This document shows, in pieces, positions 17,159-26,099 of a stretch of DNA of 64,000 bases; the first letter of the stretch is position 1; every line of letters starts with the position of its first letter. The stretch is from Nocardia miyunensis NBRC 108239. GTDB lineage: Bacteria; Actinomycetota; Actinomycetes; Mycobacteriales; Mycobacteriaceae. The notes below the pieces were generated by a model, which was given only the letters and a program-made list of their open reading frames with translations, was not told the origin of the DNA and made no database searches. The position numbers and the translations under genes are program-made. The stretch covers positions 1 through 64,000 of the forward strand of contig NZ_BDBQ01000080.1 of the NCBI RefSeq assembly GCF_001613065.1, written 5' to 3'.

Positions 17159-19414
17159 ATGAGTGAGAACAACGTGATCGGCAGTTTCGCCGAGGTGCCG
17201 CTGTCCGGCGGCGAGCCGGGCTCCGCGCACGTCGGCGAGGAGCAGGTGCGCGAGTTCGTGCGCGCGTCGGCCGAAGCCAACCGGTACACCCCGGAAGAGC
17301 TGGTGTGGTCCACCCCCGAGGGCATCGACGTGCCGCCGGTGTTCACCCGCGCGGACCGCGATCAGGTTGCCGCGCAAGGGTATCCGCTGGATAGCGTGCC
17401 CGGTGTCGCGCCGTTCGTGCGCGGTCCGTACCCGACGATGTACGTGAACCAGCCGTGGACCATCCGCCAGTACGCGGGCTTCTCCACCGCCGCGGATTCG
17501 AACGCCTTCTACCGCCGCAACCTGGCCGCGGGCCAGAAGGGCCTGTCGGTCGCCTTCGACCTGGCCACGCACCGCGGCTACGACTCGGATCACCCGCGCG
17601 TCACCGGTGACGTCGGTATGGCCGGTGTCGCCATCGATTCCATCCTGGATATGCGTGAGCTGTTCGACCGGATCCCGCTGGATCAGGTGTCGGTGTCGAT
17701 GACCATGAACGGCGCGGTGCTGCCGATCCTGGCGCTGTACGTCGTGGCCGCCGAGGAGCAGGGCGTCAAGCCAGAACAGCTGGCCGGAACCATTCAGAAC
17801 GACATTCTGAAGGAGTTCATGGTCCGCAACACCTACATCTATCCGCCCAAGCCCTCGATGCGGATCATCTCCGACATCTTCGCCTACACCAGCGCGAAGA
17901 TGCCGAAGTTCAACTCCATCTCGATCTCCGGCTACCACATCCAGGAGGCCGGGGCCACCGCGGATCTGGAGCTGGCGTACACCCTCGCCGACGGCGTGGA
18001 GTACCTCGAGGCCGGTATCGAGGCGGGCATGGAGATCGACCAGTTCGCGCCGCGGCTGTCCTTCTTCTGGGCGATCGGGATGAACTTCTTCATGGAGGTC
18101 GCCAAACTCCGCGCGGGCCGGTTGTTGTGGAGCGAACTGGTCGCGCAGTTCGAGCCGAAGAACGCCAAATCCCTTTCGCTGCGGACACATTCGCAGACCT
18201 CGGGCTGGTCGCTGACCGCGCAGGACGTGTTCAACAACGTCGCGCGCACCTGTGTGGAGGCGATGGCCGCCACCCAGGGCCACACCCAGTCGCTGCACAC
18301 CAACGCCCTGGACGAGGCCCTGGCGCTGCCGACCGACTTCTCCGCGCGCATCGCCCGCAACACCCAGCTGCTGATCCAGCAGGAGTCGGGCACCACGCGC
18401 CCGATCGACCCGTGGGGCGGCTCCTACTACGTGGAGTGGCTGACCCACCAGCTCGCCGAGCGGGCCCGCGCCCACATCGCCGAGGTGAAGGCGCATGGCG
18501 GTATGGCGCAGGCGATTTCGGAGGGCATTCCGAAGCTGCGCATCGAGGAAGCCGCCGCGCGCACGCAGGCGCGCATCGATACCGGCCAGCAGCCGGTGAT
18601 CGGGGTCAACAAGTACCAGGTCACCGAGGACACCCCGATCGAGGTGCTCAAGGTCGAGAACTCCCGGGTGCGCACCGAGCAGAACGAGAAGCTGCGCCGC
18701 CTGCGCGCCGAACGCGATTCGGCGGAGGTCGAGCGCGTGCTGGCCGAATTGACCAGGGCCGCAGCATCTTCCGAGGGCGGGATGGACAACAACCTGCTGG
18801 CGCTGGCGATCGACGCGGCGCGCGCGAAGGCGACCGTCGGGGAGATCTCCGACGCGCTGGAGAAGGTGTACGGACGCCATCAGGCCGAGATCCGCACGCT
18901 CTCGGGCGTCTACCGCGAGGAGGCCGGGAAGGTGACCAATATCAGCCGGGCCATGGCGCTGGTCGAGGAGTTCGCCGCCGCCGAGGGCCGCCGCCCCCGC
19001 ATCCTGGTCTGCAAGATGGGCCAGGACGGGCACGATCGCGGTCAGAAGGTGATCGCCACGGCCTTCGCCGATCTGGGCATGGATGTCGATGTGGGCCCGC
19101 TGTTCCAGACTCCCGAGGAGGTGGCGCGGCAGGCCGCGGACAACGACGTGCACGTCGTCGGCGTGTCCTCGCTGGCGGCCGGTCACCTCACCCTGGTGCC
19201 CGCGCTGCGGCAGGCGCTGGCCGATGTCGGTCGCCCCGACATCATGGTCGTGGTCGGCGGTGTCATCCCGCCGGGCGACTTCGACGAGCTGTATGCCGCC
19301 GGCGCGGCCGCGATCTTCGCGCCCGGCACGGTCATCGCCGACGCCGCGGCGGATCTGCTCCAGAAACTGGCCGCCGGACTCGGGCACGAGATCGGCTCCG
19401 GCGCGGGCGAATGA
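17159..19414 (+). CDS. mutB: Methylmalonyl-CoA mutase large (alpha) subunit
   Basis: 751 residues, full length. The catalytic barrel shows TMYVNQPWTIRQYAGFSTA, FDLATHRGYDSDHPRV, SVSMTMNGAVLPI and RNTQLLIQQESGTTRPIDPWGGS. The C-terminal cobalamin domain has KMGQDGHDRGQKVIA, with the cobalt-ligating histidine at residue 625, then GVSSLAAGHLTLVP and VVGGVIPPGDF. It is adenosylcobalamin-dependent and forms the heterodimer with MutA. GAGG sits just before the ATG. The stop overlaps the meaB start (ATGA). Confidence 0.98.
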   Translation: MSENNVIGSFAEVPLSGGEPGSAHVGEEQVREFVRASAEANRYTPEELVWSTPEGIDVPPVFTRADRDQVAAQGYPLDSVPGVAPFVRGPYPTMYVNQPWTIRQYAGFSTAADSNAFYRRNLAAGQKGLSVAFDLATHRGYDSDHPRVTGDVGMAGVAIDSILDMRELFDRIPLDQVSVSMTMNGAVLPILALYVVAAEEQGVKPEQLAGTIQNDILKEFMVRNTYIYPPKPSMRIISDIFAYTSAKMPKFNSISISGYHIQEAGATADLELAYTLADGVEYLEAGIEAGMEIDQFAPRLSFFWAIGMNFFMEVAKLRAGRLLWSELVAQFEPKNAKSLSLRTHSQTSGWSLTAQDVFNNVARTCVEAMAATQGHTQSLHTNALDEALALPTDFSARIARNTQLLIQQESGTTRPIDPWGGSYYVEWLTHQLAERARAHIAEVKAHGGMAQAISEGIPKLRIEEAAARTQARIDTGQQPVIGVNKYQVTEDTPIEVLKVENSRVRTEQNEKLRRLRAERDSAEVERVLAELTRAAASSEGGMDNNLLALAIDAARAKATVGEISDALEKVYGRHQAEIRTLSGVYREEAGKVTNISRAMALVEEFAAAEGRRPRILVCKMGQDGHDRGQKVIATAFADLGMDVDVGPLFQTPEEVARQAADNDVHVVGVSSLAAGHLTLVPALRQALADVGRPDIMVVVGGVIPPGDFDELYAAGAAAIFAPGTVIADAAADLLQKLAAGLGHEIGSGAGE

Positions 19415-20652
19415 ACGAGCAGGGCGCGAACAACGGTGGGCCCGAGTCCGTCTCGGCCACGGACCACCGTCGTTCGACCGGGTCCGCCGCCCCGCCGAAC
19501 GGGGAGACGCCGGGCGAGCAGGCCCCCGGGGCCGGGAGCGCCGAATCGGCTGCCGCGCGACACCAGCGGCGGGAGGACTGGGTCCCCGCCGGACATCCGC
19601 GGCTGACCTCGACCTCGGGCGTCGGCAGTTCCGCCGGTGGAGCGGGCGCGGGTTCGGCTGCCGCGCAACGTCGCACGATCGATGTCGATCAGCTGGCCGA
19701 GGCGGTGCGCAAGCGGGAGCGCAGCGGTCTGGCCCGGGCGATCACCCTGGTCGAGTCGAGCCGCGCGGATCATCGCGAGCTGGCCCAGCAGCTGTTGTTG
19801 AAGGTCGGCTCCGAGGGCGCCGCTGGATCCAATCGCGTTGGCATCACCGGTGTTCCGGGCGTCGGCAAGTCGACCTTCATCGACGCGCTCGGCATGTATC
19901 TGATCGGGCAGGGGCATCGTGTCGCGGTGCTGGCGGTCGATCCGTCCTCCACCCGCACCGGTGGATCGATCCTCGGCGACAAGACCCGGATGGCGCGGCT
20001 GTCGACCGAACGCGACGCGTTCATCCGGCCCTCGCCCACCGCGGGCACCCTGGGCGGGGTGGCCAAGGCGACCCGGGAGACGATCGTCCTGCTCGAGGCC
20101 GCCGGCTACGACGTGGTGCTGGTGGAGACCGTCGGCGTGGGCCAGTCCGAGGTGACCGTCGCCAATATGGTCGACGTGTTCTGTTTCCTGACCCTGGCCC
20201 GTACCGGAGATCAGTTGCAGGGCATCAAGAAGGGCGTGCTGGAACTGGCCGATCTGGTCGCGGTCAACAAGGCCGATGGCCGCCATGAACTCGAGGCGAA
20301 ATCCGCCGCTCGCGAACTACAGGGCGCGATGCGCTTGATCCATCCGCGCGACTCCCTCTGGCGCCCACCGGTTCTCACCATGAGCGGACTCAACGGCACC
20401 GGCCTGGACACGTTCTGGGATACCGTGCTGACGCATCGCCGGGTGCTCACCGAGGCGGGGGAGTTCGCCGAGAAACGCCGCCGCCAGCAGGTCGACTGGA
20501 CCTGGACCATGGTCCACGATCAACTCCTGCGCCGCCTGGCCGACAGTCCCGAGGTGAGAGCCATCCGGACCGGCGTGGAGGATCGCGTCCGGGACGGTTC
20601 GCTGACTCCGGCGCTGGCCGCCGAGGAGATCCTGCGCGCGTTCGACGGCTGA
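19411..20652 (+). CDS. meaB: MeaB/ArgK-type G-protein chaperone of methylmalonyl-CoA mutase
   Basis: 413 residues from the ATG in the ATGA overlap with mutB. After an Ala/Gly/Ser-rich N-terminal extension of about 85 residues the standard MeaB fold starts (LAEAVRKRERSGLARAITLVES). Walker A is GVPGVGKST (about residues 146-154); VDPSSTRTGGSILGDKTRM, VETVGVGQSEV and NKAD are all present. The GTPase gates cofactor loading of MutAB and protects it from inactivation. The long low-complexity N-terminus is unusual; an internal start after it is possible, but the overlap supports 19411. Confidence 0.95.
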   Translation: MNEQGANNGGPESVSATDHRRSTGSAAPPNGETPGEQAPGAGSAESAAARHQRREDWVPAGHPRLTSTSGVGSSAGGAGAGSAAAQRRTIDVDQLAEAVRKRERSGLARAITLVESSRADHRELAQQLLLKVGSEGAAGSNRVGITGVPGVGKSTFIDALGMYLIGQGHRVAVLAVDPSSTRTGGSILGDKTRMARLSTERDAFIRPSPTAGTLGGVAKATRETIVLLEAAGYDVVLVETVGVGQSEVTVANMVDVFCFLTLARTGDQLQGIKKGVLELADLVAVNKADGRHELEAKSAARELQGAMRLIHPRDSLWRPPVLTMSGLNGTGLDTFWDTVLTHRRVLTEAGEFAEKRRRQQVDWTWTMVHDQLLRRLADSPEVRAIRTGVEDRVRDGSLTPALAAEEILRAFDG

Positions 20653-20700
20653 AATCCGTTCAGCGCGAGGATCGTTCTCGCCGTCCATTCCGGACCGATT

Positions 20701-21600
20701 CTAGCGCTGCGCGAGCGGCTCCAACCCGAAAAGCTCGGCGGCATTTCCGTAGCACGCCCCGCGAAGCCAGTCCTCACCGAGTTCGAGACGGTCCAGGGCA
20801 TAGAGCGCGTGAGCGTACGGGTACGGAATGTTCGGGAAATCGCTGCCGAACAGGATGCGATCGCCCAGCGCGAGCAGGCGGGTACGCTCGTTCTCGGGGA
20901 ACGGGTCCCGCGAATCGAAGAAATCGGTGAAGTTCATCGTCGTATCGAGGTGGACCAGCGGATATCGCTCGGCGATATCGAGGAATTCGGTGTAGTCGGG
21001 CGCGCCCATGTGGGCAATGATCAAGCGCAGGCGCGGAAAGCGGTGCAGCAGTTCGGCAATCGGGCCTGGTCCGGTAAATCTGCCGGGGGCCGGACCGGAT
21101 CCGCAGTGGATGACCACCGGAATACCTGCTTCGGACAGCACTTCCCATACCGGTGCGAGCAGCTGGTCGACAGGGGAGAAATCGCCGACCTGGATGTGCA
21201 CCTTGAAGATTCGCGCGCCGGATTCGATCGCCGCGGCGACGTACCGGTCCGCATCCGGCTCCGGGAAGAAGGTCGCGGTGTGTAGGCAGTCCGGGGCACG
21301 GGCCGCGAATTCGGCCGACCACTCGTTGAGCCAGGCCGCCATCTGCGGCTTGTGCGGGTAGACCAGTGCGGTGAATGCGCGAACACCGAACTCGCGCAAT
21401 GTCTTCAACCGGACCTGCTCCTCGTCGCGGTAGGCGATCGGCCACGGCCGCCCGGTCAGCGGCCCGGCCGAATCGAAGTACGCCCACACCTTGCGCATCA
21501 CCGGCTCGGGCATGAAATGCGTATGCACATCGATGATTCCGGGCAGGCCGAGCCTGCGCGGGAATTCGTGGACATAGCTCCGGTCCTCGTCTGCGCTCAT
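20701..21600 (-). CDS. Amidohydrolase-2 family metal-dependent hydrolase
   Basis: 299 residues with the TIM-barrel metal ligands of the Amidohydro_2/ACMSD-like family: DVHTHF (about residue 24), VIHCG, LIIAHMGAPDY and FGSDFPNIPYPY. Members hydrolyse or decarboxylate ring and lactone compounds; the substrate here is unknown. The gene follows a nucleoside hydrolase on the same strand after 24 bp, so they are probably cotranscribed, which hints at nucleoside or base salvage or breakdown. The 3' end faces meaB across 48 bp. Confidence 0.85.
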   Translation of the reverse strand: MSADEDRSYVHEFPRRLGLPGIIDVHTHFMPEPVMRKVWAYFDSAGPLTGRPWPIAYRDEEQVRLKTLREFGVRAFTALVYPHKPQMAAWLNEWSAEFAARAPDCLHTATFFPEPDADRYVAAAIESGARIFKVHIQVGDFSPVDQLLAPVWEVLSEAGIPVVIHCGSGPAPGRFTGPGPIAELLHRFPRLRLIIAHMGAPDYTEFLDIAERYPLVHLDTTMNFTDFFDSRDPFPENERTRLLALGDRILFGSDFPNIPYPYAHALYALDRLELGEDWLRGACYGNAAELFGLEPLAQR

Positions 21601-21624
21601 GCTGCGATCTTCTCGATTCCTCTA

Positions 21625-22668
21625 TCAGCGGGCCGGATACACCGTGCGGGCGAAATCTCCCACCCGCTCGATCAGCCGGTCGAAGAAGACCGCCGGATCG
21701 GTGCCGATGACGATGTCCGCATTGGGTTCGCGCCCCCACATCCCGGCCCAGTCCGCGACGGTGGTGCCACGGGTGATCGTGCCGCCCAGTTCGACCTCGA
21801 CCGTCGCCGCCCTGGTGCGGGCGAGGCCGGGGTCCAGTGCCACCGCGGCGGCGAAGGGATCGTGCATGTGCGCGAGATAGCCCTGGTCGCAGTGGCGATG
21901 GAATTCGAAATAGAAACGCACCGCGTCGTTCAGGAACCGCACGATGGGGTTGCTCGCCTTCGACCGCGTGCCGGGCGTATCGGTCTCGGAGACCTCGTGT
22001 GCCGGAAGGCTTTCCGCGCGCTCGGCCAGCCGGGCGAGGTGGTCCGGGAACATCTCGATGGCCTCGGTGATGTCCAGCCCGCAGACCAGCGGGCGCCGGT
22101 CGGCCGGTGCGGCGGCGAAGGCGGCGAAGACCTCCTGCCACGCCTCCGGGTCCACGTGCACATTCCACTCGTTGGTGGGCGTGGTGTTGCCCGGGTGGTT
22201 GAACGCCCCGCCCATCACCACCAGCCGGCCGAGCAGCCGTGGCAGCCGCGGCTCGATCCGCAGCGCGAGTGCGAGATTGGTGAGCGGCCCGGTGCACAGC
22301 CCGACGATCTCCCCGGGATGTTCGCGCACCAGATCCACCCACAGCTGGGCCGCGGACCGGGTCGAGATCCGCCGCGGCGGGAGCGGGAATTCGGCGTAGC
22401 CGATGCCCTGGGGTCCGTGCGTGTCCTCGGTGGTGCGCAACGGGATCGCCAGCGGGGTGTCCGCGCCGAGCGCCACTTCGATATCGGGCGCCCGGCACAG
22501 TTCCAGCAGGGCCAGATTGTTCGTCGCCACCTGAGGAGCGGGGACATTACCGGCGGTCGAGGCGATGCCGAGGAGTTCGGCCTCCGGGCTGGCCAGTATG
22601 TAGAGCAGTCCGAGGGAATCGTCGATGCCGGTGTCGACATCCATGATGATCTTCTGCCGCACCAGCAC
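21625..22668 (-). CDS. Inosine-uridine-preferring nucleoside hydrolase family protein
   Basis: 347 residues. The calcium-binding signature DVDTGIDDSLGLLYIL lies at about residues 10-25, followed by GIASTAGNV and CTGPLTNLALALR, with HMHDPFAAAVALDP near the C-terminus. These enzymes cleave the N-glycosidic bond of ribonucleosides. No signal peptide, so cytosolic. Together with the downstream amidohydrolase it forms a likely two-gene operon. Specificity cannot be read from sequence alone. Confidence 0.92.
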   Translation of the reverse strand: MLVRQKIIMDVDTGIDDSLGLLYILASPEAELLGIASTAGNVPAPQVATNNLALLELCRAPDIEVALGADTPLAIPLRTTEDTHGPQGIGYAEFPLPPRRISTRSAAQLWVDLVREHPGEIVGLCTGPLTNLALALRIEPRLPRLLGRLVVMGGAFNHPGNTTPTNEWNVHVDPEAWQEVFAAFAAAPADRRPLVCGLDITEAIEMFPDHLARLAERAESLPAHEVSETDTPGTRSKASNPIVRFLNDAVRFYFEFHRHCDQGYLAHMHDPFAAAVALDPGLARTRAATVEVELGGTITRGTTVADWAGMWGREPNADIVIGTDPAVFFDRLIERVGDFARTVYPAR

Positions 22669-22750
22669 GATCCTATCGGTGCTGCGTGGCGGGGCCGCCG
22701 AGGGGCGGATCCCGGAGGCGGCCCCGGTGTGGGAGCCGCCTGCTCGGCGG

Positions 22751-23962
22751 TCAGTACTTCGGCAGCTCGTAGTCCTCGGTCTTGCCGAAGAACATCTTCA
22801 TCATGACCGGCCGCATGACCCGCGAGAGCATCACCCGATTGGCGGTGCGCCGCATGGCGGTGCCGAATCGGCTGTGCGACAGCATCATATCGATGCCTCC
22901 GCCCGGGAGCTGCTTGGCCTCGTCCAGGAACGGGGTCACGTTCCGCTCGTACCGGCTCAGCGCGCCGAGCAGATCGCCGGGGGTGGCGGCGATCTCGCCC
23001 GCGAGGACGTACGCGCCCACGATCGCCATCGCGGTGCCCATACCCGTCATCGGGGAGCCGCAGTATCCGGCGTCGCCGAGCAGGGTGACCCGTCCGGCGT
23101 TGAGTGTGGGCATATCGATTCGGGCCAGCTCGTCGAAGTAGAAGTCCTCGGTCGTGGCCATGCCCGCGAGGATGGCCGGGGCGTGCCAGCCGTCACCGGC
23201 CAGACGGTCGTGGATGAGGCGGTGCTGCGCGTCGAGATCGCCGCGCAGGGCGGGATCGCGATCGGTCAGCAGGGTCAGGATGGCCTTGGCGGTGTCGGGA
23301 TCGCCATCGGGCCGGATGCCGACCGCGGCGCCGGGAATCAGCTGCATGGTGAACCAGCCGGGCCGCACGTTCGGCGGCGTCGGCATGGTGAAGAACGACA
23401 TGTATCCGCCCAGGTAGGTGCTGAATTGCTCCTCGGGGCCGAAGGCCAGCCGGCGGGTGGCCGAGTGCACGCCGTCGGCGCCGACGACGAGGTCGAAACG
23501 TTCGGTGCGGCCCGAGGCGAAACTCACCTCGGCGCCGGCGTCGTCCTGCTCGAGTTCGGTGATCCAGTCGCCGTACCGATAGTCCAGGTCGCCGCCCGCA
23601 CCGGCGAGCGCGTCCAACAGCAGCTGATTCAGATCACCACGGGTGATCTCGATCTCGGCCACCGGCCCCTTACCGTCGAAGAACTCCATCGGCATGTGTG
23701 CGTACGTGCGGCCGCGCGGGTCGACGTAGGACATGCCGAGTTCCTGGAGTTGGTACTTGCCGATGCCGGGCATCAGGCCCATCCGCTCGGCGGCCTCGCG
23801 GCTGGGCCCGCGCAGATCCACGGCTTGCCCGCCGGGTCGGGGAGCGGCGGCCCGCTCGACGACGGTGACGCCGATTCCGGCTCGAAGCAGTTGCAGCGCA
23901 ACGGCATTACCGGCGATGCCGCCGCCGGAGACGAGGATGCGCGGGGTGTGGGTGATGTCCAT
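22751..23962 (-). CDS. FAD-dependent monooxygenase/oxidoreductase
   Basis: 403 residues from the ATG at 23962, which has AGGGAA upstream; an ORF start at 24022 would lie inside the operator. The FAD-binding Rossmann motif is ILVSGGGIAGNAVALQL (about residues 8-24), then the DG motif DLVVGADGVHSATRR and the GD motif RVTLLGDAGYCGSPMTGMG. It belongs to the class A aromatic-hydroxylase (UbiH/TetX-like) superfamily. It is divergent from a TetR gene and shares an operator region with it, so it is very probably the repressor's target and may oxidise the inducer. Confidence 0.9.
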   Translation of the reverse strand: MDITHTPRILVSGGGIAGNAVALQLLRAGIGVTVVERAAAPRPGGQAVDLRGPSREAAERMGLMPGIGKYQLQELGMSYVDPRGRTYAHMPMEFFDGKGPVAEIEITRGDLNQLLLDALAGAGGDLDYRYGDWITELEQDDAGAEVSFASGRTERFDLVVGADGVHSATRRLAFGPEEQFSTYLGGYMSFFTMPTPPNVRPGWFTMQLIPGAAVGIRPDGDPDTAKAILTLLTDRDPALRGDLDAQHRLIHDRLAGDGWHAPAILAGMATTEDFYFDELARIDMPTLNAGRVTLLGDAGYCGSPMTGMGTAMAIVGAYVLAGEIAATPGDLLGALSRYERNVTPFLDEAKQLPGGGIDMMLSHSRFGTAMRRTANRVMLSRVMRPVMMKMFFGKTEDYELPKY

Positions 23963-23990
23963 GATGTCGTTCCCTGTCGTGTGGATCGAA

Positions 23991-24049
23991 TGTCTTAGAC
24001 AAATGTGCCAGACGATTCGCACATCTGTCTAGAACAAATGTCTAAGACG
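23991..24049. promoter_or_regulatory. Three-copy operator for the divergent TetR/monooxygenase pair
   Basis: Three 11-bp pseudo-palindromes of form TGTCT-N-AGACA occur: TGTCTTAGACA (23991-24001), TGTCTAGAACA (24026-24036) and TGTCTAAGACG (24039-24049). The first and last are inverted copies of each other, so the whole segment is also one large dyad. It lies between starts at 23962 (minus) and 24065 (plus). Confidence 0.75.
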
Positions 24050-24064
24050 TTGTAACCTGGGCAT

Positions 24065-24637
24065 ATGGGTAATCGAGAGGATCTACTTGCGGCGGCGAAG
24101 AAGGTGATCCTGGAACGCGGGCTCGCCAAGGTCACCGCGCGGGACATCGCCGGTGCCGCCGGGGTCAGCCTGGCGGCGATCGGCTACCACTTCGGGTCGA
24201 AGGACCGGTTGATCTCCGAGGCCGTCACCATGTCGGTCGGCAGCGAGATCGGCGACGGAATGGACGAGGCGATCCGCGCTGCGGGGGAGGGGCGTTCGCT
24301 CGCCGAATCGTTCGCGCCCACCCTGGACGGCCTGGTCGACGTGGCTTTCCGATATCGGGAACAGTTGATGCTGAGCCTCGAGAACGGTGTGCGCATCGCC
24401 CGCTCGCCCGACTCCCAGGCGTTCCTGTCCGAGGCGACCGCCGAGGCGTACACCGAACTCGCCGCCCTGCTGCGTGAGGTGTATCCGGATCTGTCCGACC
24501 CGCAGGCGCGGGCGGTCGCGAAGCTGTATTTCGTGCTGTTCCAGGGCATTGCCATGCTGACCCTGCTCGGTCCCGGCGGTGAGATGCTACTCGGCGACGA
24601 TTTGGAACTCGCGCTGTCGGCGCTTCAGGGCAAATAG
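24065..24637 (+). CDS. TetR family transcriptional regulator
   Basis: 190 residues. N-terminal helix-turn-helix: LLAAAKKVILERGLAKVTARDIAGAAGVSLAAIGYHFGSKDRLISEA. The C-terminal ligand domain is all-helical and not assignable to a subfamily. It is divergent from the FAD monooxygenase, with a three-copy TGTCT-N-AGACA operator between the two starts, so it probably represses both. Confidence 0.92.
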   Translation: MGNREDLLAAAKKVILERGLAKVTARDIAGAAGVSLAAIGYHFGSKDRLISEAVTMSVGSEIGDGMDEAIRAAGEGRSLAESFAPTLDGLVDVAFRYREQLMLSLENGVRIARSPDSQAFLSEATAEAYTELAALLREVYPDLSDPQARAVAKLYFVLFQGIAMLTLLGPGGEMLLGDDLELALSALQGK

Positions 24638-24691
24638 CCACCGAGTACTCTCGGCCCGACGAATTCCGAGATCGAGCGGAGAGGAAGGTTC

Positions 24692-25441
24692 TTGGCCGAA
24701 CGGATTGTCGCGGGTGGCTGGTTGCGTGAACTGCGCGCGGTGCCCGATCCGCGCACAGTGCTGGTGTGCTTCCCGCCCGGTGGCGGCTCGGCGAGTGCGT
24801 ATCGCGCCCTGGCGCGGCAAGTGCGATCGGACACAGCGGTTTTCGCGGTGCAGTATCCCGGGCGTCAGGATCGTCTGGGTGAGTCGCTGATCACCGATCT
24901 GCGAGTGCTCGCGGACCGGATCTCCCCGGAGCTGTCGGTGGGCGCGCCGCGGCTGGCGTTGTTCGGGCACAGTATGGGGTCGACGGTGGCCTTCGAGACC
25001 GCACGCCGGCTGGAAAAAGCCGGGCAGCAGGTGATCCGGCTGTTCGTGTCCGGACGTATCGCCCCCGACGCCCCGTATGCCGGTGCGATACACAAGGCTC
25101 CGGATGCGGAGGTGATCGCCGAGCTGGAGCGTCTGGCCAATGATCCTGCCTCCGTCGCGATTCTGCGATCGGAGCCCAGTCTGGCGGAGTTGGTGCTGCC
25201 CGCGGTCCGCGCGGATTACCAGGCCGTCGAGACGTATCGATTCGAGCTGGGATCGCCGCTCCGGTGCGATATTTCGGCGCTGCTCGGTGACGTTGACCCG
25301 ACGGTGACCGCCGAACAGGCGGGGGAGTGGCGGCGGCACACCGCCGGTGGGTTCGAGCTGTCCACCTTCCCGGGGCGGCACTTCTATCTCGACGAAAAGG
25401 TCTCCGAGGTAGCGGATTTCGTCAATGAACGCTTGGTCTGA
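24692..25441 (+). CDS. Type II thioesterase (alpha/beta hydrolase)
   Basis: 249 residues from a TTG preceded by AGAGGAAGG at good spacing. TEII hallmarks are present: VLVCFPPGGGSASAYRAL, VQYPGRQDRLGE, the nucleophile motif GHSMGSTVAFE and the catalytic His in GRHFYLDE near the C-terminus. Such enzymes remove mis-primed acyl groups from carrier proteins of NRPS/PKS lines, but no NRPS or PKS gene lies in this window, so the partner is elsewhere. The 3' end overlaps the convergent DUF2784 gene by 20 bp. Confidence 0.92.
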   Translation: MAERIVAGGWLRELRAVPDPRTVLVCFPPGGGSASAYRALARQVRSDTAVFAVQYPGRQDRLGESLITDLRVLADRISPELSVGAPRLALFGHSMGSTVAFETARRLEKAGQQVIRLFVSGRIAPDAPYAGAIHKAPDAEVIAELERLANDPASVAILRSEPSLAELVLPAVRADYQAVETYRFELGSPLRCDISALLGDVDPTVTAEQAGEWRRHTAGGFELSTFPGRHFYLDEKVSEVADFVNERLV

Positions 25442-25802
25442 GCGCGCGGTGGTGCCGGGGTAGCCAGAAGTATCCCGCCCACGAGATCGCGACCGCGATC
25501 ACGACCAGCACCCGCACGAGATCCAGTGCGCCGCGCGGATACAGCACGCCGGTGATGTAGTGGTCGATGAAACCGCTGGACGGTAGCGGGGCCTCGCCGG
25601 AACGTTCGCGCGACCAGTTCTCCAGATGGGTCAGCGGGCAGGAGATCTTGAACAGCACCGTGCCGAATCCCCAGCCGAATGCGACCAGATGGGTCCAGAT
25701 CGTCCATCGCCACTGCCATGCGAAGTAGCCACCGACCACCACATAGACGACGAACAGGAAGTGCACCAGCACGGTGGCGTCGGCCAACAGACGGTACATC
25801 AT
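25422..25802 (-). CDS. DUF2784 membrane protein
   Basis: 126 residues from the first of two tandem ATGs (25802 and 25799). Three or four hydrophobic helices are visible (ADATVLVHFLFVVYVVVGGYF, WTHLVAFGWGFGTVLF, VLVVIAVAISWAGYF), with the family-typical CPLTHLENWSRER loop and GFIDHYITGVLYP. Function is unknown. The ORF could be extended upstream by 68 residues, but that part is not protein-like. Convergent with the thioesterase. Confidence 0.88.
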   Translation of the reverse strand: MMYRLLADATVLVHFLFVVYVVVGGYFAWQWRWTIWTHLVAFGWGFGTVLFKISCPLTHLENWSRERSGEAPLPSSGFIDHYITGVLYPRGALDLVRVLVVIAVAISWAGYFWLPRHHRALRPSVH

Positions 25803-26099
25803 GCAATCCAGGGTAGGTCGATCGCACTCTTCGCGGCCGGGTGTGATCGTATTGATGCGTTCGATCCAGCGGCCCGGCAACCCCCTGAGACGCGGCGGAG
25901 GAGAGCGGTTCGGCCTGTGCCCGGCCGCTGACGCAGATGGTGAATTCCCGTGCGGCAGGCCGGGATCCGTCAACCGACCGGTGCATTCCAATCCGGATTC
26001 CCGCATATGGAATATCTATACTGGAATATGCGCATTGAAGCATGTGTGTTCGAAACGTCGAACACCGACAAGACCACAAGGATCGCGGGAGAGGAGCGG
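25803..26099. other. Gene-free stretch with a TGGAATAT repeat
   Basis: No supported gene. It forms the upstream region of the DUF2784 gene and the downstream region of the SDR-like gene. TGGAATAT occurs twice 15 bp apart (from about 26007), inside an AT-rich patch flanked by GCATAT and ATATGC, which may be the DUF2784 promoter region or a small hairpin. A separate hairpin follows at 26046. Confidence 0.4.
26046..26065 (-). terminator. Perfect 8-bp hairpin downstream of the SDR-like gene
   Basis: GTGTTCGA-AACG-TCGAACAC forms a perfect stem 34 nt after the minus-strand stop at 26100. It is most simply a terminator; it is the mirror arrangement of a LexA box and so not one. Confidence 0.5.

Noticed and set aside
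15257..19387. Minus-strand open frame of 1376 codons opposite mutAB
   Set aside because: A GC-rich shadow of mutA and mutB; repetitive Arg/His/Gly composition and no motifs.
26046..26065. LexA/SOS box
   Set aside because: The arrangement is GTTCGA-N4-TCGAAC, the reverse of TCGAAC-N4-GTTCGA; better explained as a terminator.
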